A stretch of 64,000 bases of DNA from CAYRSS01 sp964426945 (GTDB taxonomy: Bacteria > Planctomycetota > Phycisphaerae > UBA1845): contig CAYRSS010000004.1 in assembly GCA_964426945.1 (NCBI GenBank), positions 62,001-126,000 on the forward strand, in the 5' to 3' direction. The translations under genes were made by a program, and so were the position numbers. Positions 60,524 through 64,000 of this stretch are shown here, one piece after another (position 1 is the stretch's first letter; each line of letters opens with the position of its first letter). Below the pieces are notes generated by a model. That model ran no database searches. It was not told the origin of the DNA and saw only the letters and a list, made by a program, of their open reading frames with translations.

Positions 60524-60619
60524 CGGCGGGCCGGCCGCGGGGGATGATCGGACGACCCGAGCGGCGTGCGTTTCCCTGCGGAATGGCCTACAATGGCAGG
60601 GCTATCGGGCGGAGGCATC

Positions 60620-62110
<1,491 letters not shown>

Positions 62111-62205
62111 CCTCGCGCGGCTGCGCCGCCGCGGCCGCTCGTGCAAGCCCCACAGCACCCGAACTTTCCGATTGAAGAAAGAACCTCGCACGTCGCCCGG
62201 CGCTC

Positions 62206-62235
62206 TTGCATTGACCCGCGCGATCGTTCCATAAT
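62206..62235 (+). promoter_or_regulatory. Candidate promoter of clpS
   Basis: TTGCAT (62206-62211), 18 bases, CATAAT (62230-62235). The -10 is good, the -35 weak. Start of transcription near 62242, 66 bases before the ATG at 62308. Confidence 0.4.
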
Positions 62236-62307
62236 CAAGCCTGCGGGATGGGAGCGAGAACGACTCCTCCTTCGAGAGACGACAAAAGCTTTCGCAGAGA
62301 GGCATTC

Positions 62308-62667
62308 ATGGATTCGACCATCATCGACCCCAGCCAGGAAAGCGCCGCCGAGCGCTGTACCGCCAGTCCGGCCGCCCGGCCGGACAAGAAGTCCAAGCCG
62401 ATCCCCCGATACCACGTTATTCTGCTCGACGACGACGACCACACCTACGAATACGTCATCGACATGCTCCGCAAGCTCTTCGGCTTCGAGTCGGAGCAGG
62501 CGTACGTCATGGCCTGCGAGATCGACAACAGCGGCCGCGTCATCCTCGACACGACCACGAAGGAGCGGGCGGAGTTCAAGCGCGACCAGATTCACGCCTT
62601 CGGGCGCGACTGGCGCATCGAGCGATGCTCGGGCTGCATGACCTGCGTGATCGAACCGGCAGCCTGA
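62308..62667 (+). CDS. clpS: ClpS-like adaptor with Cys-rich end
   Basis: The protein has 119 residues from the ATG at 62308 (GAGAGG upstream). The ClpS core is clear: YHVILLDDDDHTYEYVIDMLRKLFG, then AYVMACEIDNSGRVILDTTTKERAEFKRDQIHAFG. ClpS delivers N-degron substrates to ClpAP. The tail is unusual: ERCSGCMTCVIEPA contains a CxxCxxC series where relatives have no such cluster, so metal or disulphide binding is possible. No clpA is in the window. Confidence 0.88.
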   Translation: MDSTIIDPSQESAAERCTASPAARPDKKSKPIPRYHVILLDDDDHTYEYVIDMLRKLFGFESEQAYVMACEIDNSGRVILDTTTKERAEFKRDQIHAFGRDWRIERCSGCMTCVIEPAA

Positions 62668-62682
62668 CGGGTCGACGGGCCG

Positions 62683-63237
62683 CTACCGCCCGACGATCTG
62701 GAGAATGGCCAGCAGAATATCCAGCAGCACGTTGAGGTCGGCGGCGGACGGCGTCTCGCCGCCTCCGATGCCGCTCCCGCCCCCGCCGATCGGTGGGGCC
62801 GCCATTCGCCCGCTTGTGGTCACGGCGAAATCGAACACGATGGATGTGTGGTCGAAGGTGAAAACGAGCGTATCGCCGCAGGCGAAGTCGCTCTCATCGC
62901 GCAGTACGTCGGTTTGGGTCACGGGCCCCAGCCCGCCGACGACCGACAGGCTCGCCCGATCGATCACAATCGCTCGCGCGTCGTCGCAGTTGAAGGTCAG
63001 TCGCGCCGTCTGCCCGGCGGCGATCGTACGCGAGTGTTCACGGCCGACGTCGTCGATCAACGACGCGGGAATGTCGTCCTCCTCGCTGGTGTACGCGGTC
63101 ACCTCGACGGCGTAATCCGAATCGTTGACCAGTTCGACGGACAGCGCGGTGCTCCCGCCGAGCAACCCCCCGATGCCGCAGCCCGTCACGCACCCCAGAA
63201 GCGGCACCATCGCCGCCGTCAGCATTCGCCGGATCAT
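62683..63237 (-). CDS. Lipoprotein, unknown function
   Basis: The protein has 184 residues from the ATG at 63237 with AGGAG upstream. The signal ends with lipobox VTGC, followed by a Gly-rich spacer. The centre is a single beta domain (SVELVNDSDYAVEVTAYTS to TLVFTFDHTSIVFDFAV), and the C-terminus is an amphipathic helix (LNVLLDILLAILQIV). The family is not recognised. It is convergent with clpS and divergent from the SDR gene. Confidence 0.65.
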   Translation of the reverse strand: MIRRMLTAAMVPLLGCVTGCGIGGLLGGSTALSVELVNDSDYAVEVTAYTSEEDDIPASLIDDVGREHSRTIAAGQTARLTFNCDDARAIVIDRASLSVVGGLGPVTQTDVLRDESDFACGDTLVFTFDHTSIVFDFAVTTSGRMAAPPIGGGGSGIGGGETPSAADLNVLLDILLAILQIVGR

Positions 63238-63318
63238 CGTGCATTCTCCTGCTGAGCCGGTCACGCCGGGGCGACCGACGGTTTCCCCCGCAACCGATAT
63301 CGGCTCAGGACCGCGAAA

Positions 63319-63347
63319 TCGACCAGCCCCGCCGCCGCCGGTATACT
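63319..63347 (+). promoter_or_regulatory. Promoter of the SDR gene
   Basis: TCGACC (63319-63324), a 17-base spacer and TATACT (63342-63347), 35 bases before the start at 63382. The -10 box matches at five of six positions. Confidence 0.6.
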
Positions 63348-63381
63348 GTTTCCGCACGCACGAGGCTCGGAGACACCACGG

Positions 63382-64000
63382 ATGCTCGACCTACGCGACA
63401 GGCGCGCCATCGTCTGCGGGAGTACGAAAGGGATCGGCCGCGCCAGCGCGGCCGAGCTCGCCCAGCGCGGCGCAGCGGTGCTCCTGCTCGCCAGGGACGC
63501 CGCCGCACTCAAGCAGGCTTGCGCTGAACTGCCCACTCCCGCCGGGCAGACCCACGAGAGCCTCGTGGCCGACTTCGCACAACCCGCCGCCGTCGCCACA
63601 GCCGCTGCCGGCGCGGTCGAGCGCGGCGGGCCAGTTCACGTCCTGGTCAACAACACCGGCGGGCCGCCCTCTGGGCCCATCGCCGCGGCCACCCCCGAGG
63701 CGTTCCTCCAGGCGTTCTCCGCCCACGTCATCGCCAATCAGCTTCTCGTCCAGGCGGTGCTGGCCGGCATGAAGGACGCCGGATTCGGGCGGATCATCAA
63801 CATCATTTCGACCTCGGTGCTGACGCCGATCCGCGGGCTGGGTGTGTCCAACACGATCCGGGCGGCGGTCGCCAACTGGGCGCGGACCCTCGCGGGCGAG
63901 GTCGCGCCGCACGGCATCACCGTGAACAACGTGCTGCCTGGCTACACCGATACCGACCGGCTGGCCTCGCTCTTCGCCCGCCGGGCGGAGGCGAGCGGCA
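63382..64000 (+). CDS. SDR-family oxidoreductase, cut by window edge
   Basis: The first 206 codons are present and the frame runs off the right edge. The cofactor motif CGSTKGIG and NNTGG mark a classical short-chain dehydrogenase/reductase, followed by IISTS for the catalytic serine. Where the active YxxxK motif is expected I read GVSNTIRAAV, so the tyrosine and lysine are replaced; related FabG-like proteins with SNTIR are known to me from memory and may be a divergent subgroup. It has its own promoter. Substrate unknown. Confidence 0.85.
   Translation, partial: MLDLRDRRAIVCGSTKGIGRASAAELAQRGAAVLLLARDAAALKQACAELPTPAGQTHESLVADFAQPAAVATAAAGAVERGGPVHVLVNNTGGPPSGPIAAATPEAFLQAFSAHVIANQLLVQAVLAGMKDAGFGRIINIISTSVLTPIRGLGVSNTIRAAVANWARTLAGEVAPHGITVNNVLPGYTDTDRLASLFARRAEASG

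Overview
The window is GC-rich DNA from a bacterium that is very probably a planctomycete of the Phycisphaerae type. The evidence is a PEP-CTERM protein, a prepilin-like protein with the planctomycete ADGH motif, several lipoproteins with Asn-rich spacers, dockerin-like repeats in exported proteins and a long Cys-rich GACC-repeat protein. Taxonomy is inferred from gene content; no rRNA is present. One tRNA gene (Ser, GGA anticodon) is present.

Layout. 1-5.6 kb: a truncated giant Cys-rich exported protein and two unrecognised genes. 5.6-7.2 kb: a lower-GC insert with a HigB/HigA-like toxin-antitoxin pair and a third gene; a decayed copy of the end of the upstream gene lies beyond it. 7.4-9.8 kb: a membrane protein, a DUF192 lipoprotein and an RsbU-type phosphatase. 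10-20.3 kb: an exported-protein region with a PEP-CTERM protein behind a structured leader, a propeller lipoprotein, tRNA-Ser, a nine-heme cytochrome lipoprotein, a dockerin-hydrolase, an SGNH membrane protein, an outer-membrane barrel and two 40-residue lipoproteins. The cytochrome and the barrel each have a near-perfect sigma-54 promoter. 20.3-29.7 kb: housekeeping genes (pyrC, superoxide dismutase, purD) with an amidohydrolase, a B12/radical SAM protein, a CPBP protease and a DNA glycosylase. 29.7-37.8 kb: a sugar/glycan group (FAD oxidoreductase, DUF4434, AGE-type epimerase, transglutaminase-like protein, GH20). 37.9-43.9 kb: an ABC-2 exporter operon with a large membrane partner and a thioredoxin-like ferredoxin. 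44-50.9 kb: a lipoprotein, an SNF2 helicase, a receiver-GGDEF-HD-GYP protein and an HNH endonuclease with no ordinary start codon. 51-64 kb: a propeller lipoprotein, priA, queG, a LysM protein, a prepilin-like protein, a DUF362 protein, miaB, clpS, a lipoprotein and a truncated SDR gene.

How the parts may work together. The strongest candidate for an unusual system is the sigma-54 pair: an outer-membrane barrel, a surface multiheme lipoprotein and two tiny lipoproteins that could form one envelope (possibly electron-transfer) assembly. The glycan group would release and process amino sugars. Vegetative promoters here look like TTGACA/TACAAT-type sites with 17-18 base spacers, and I could place several by eye. 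All family assignments come from reading motifs, not from database searches.
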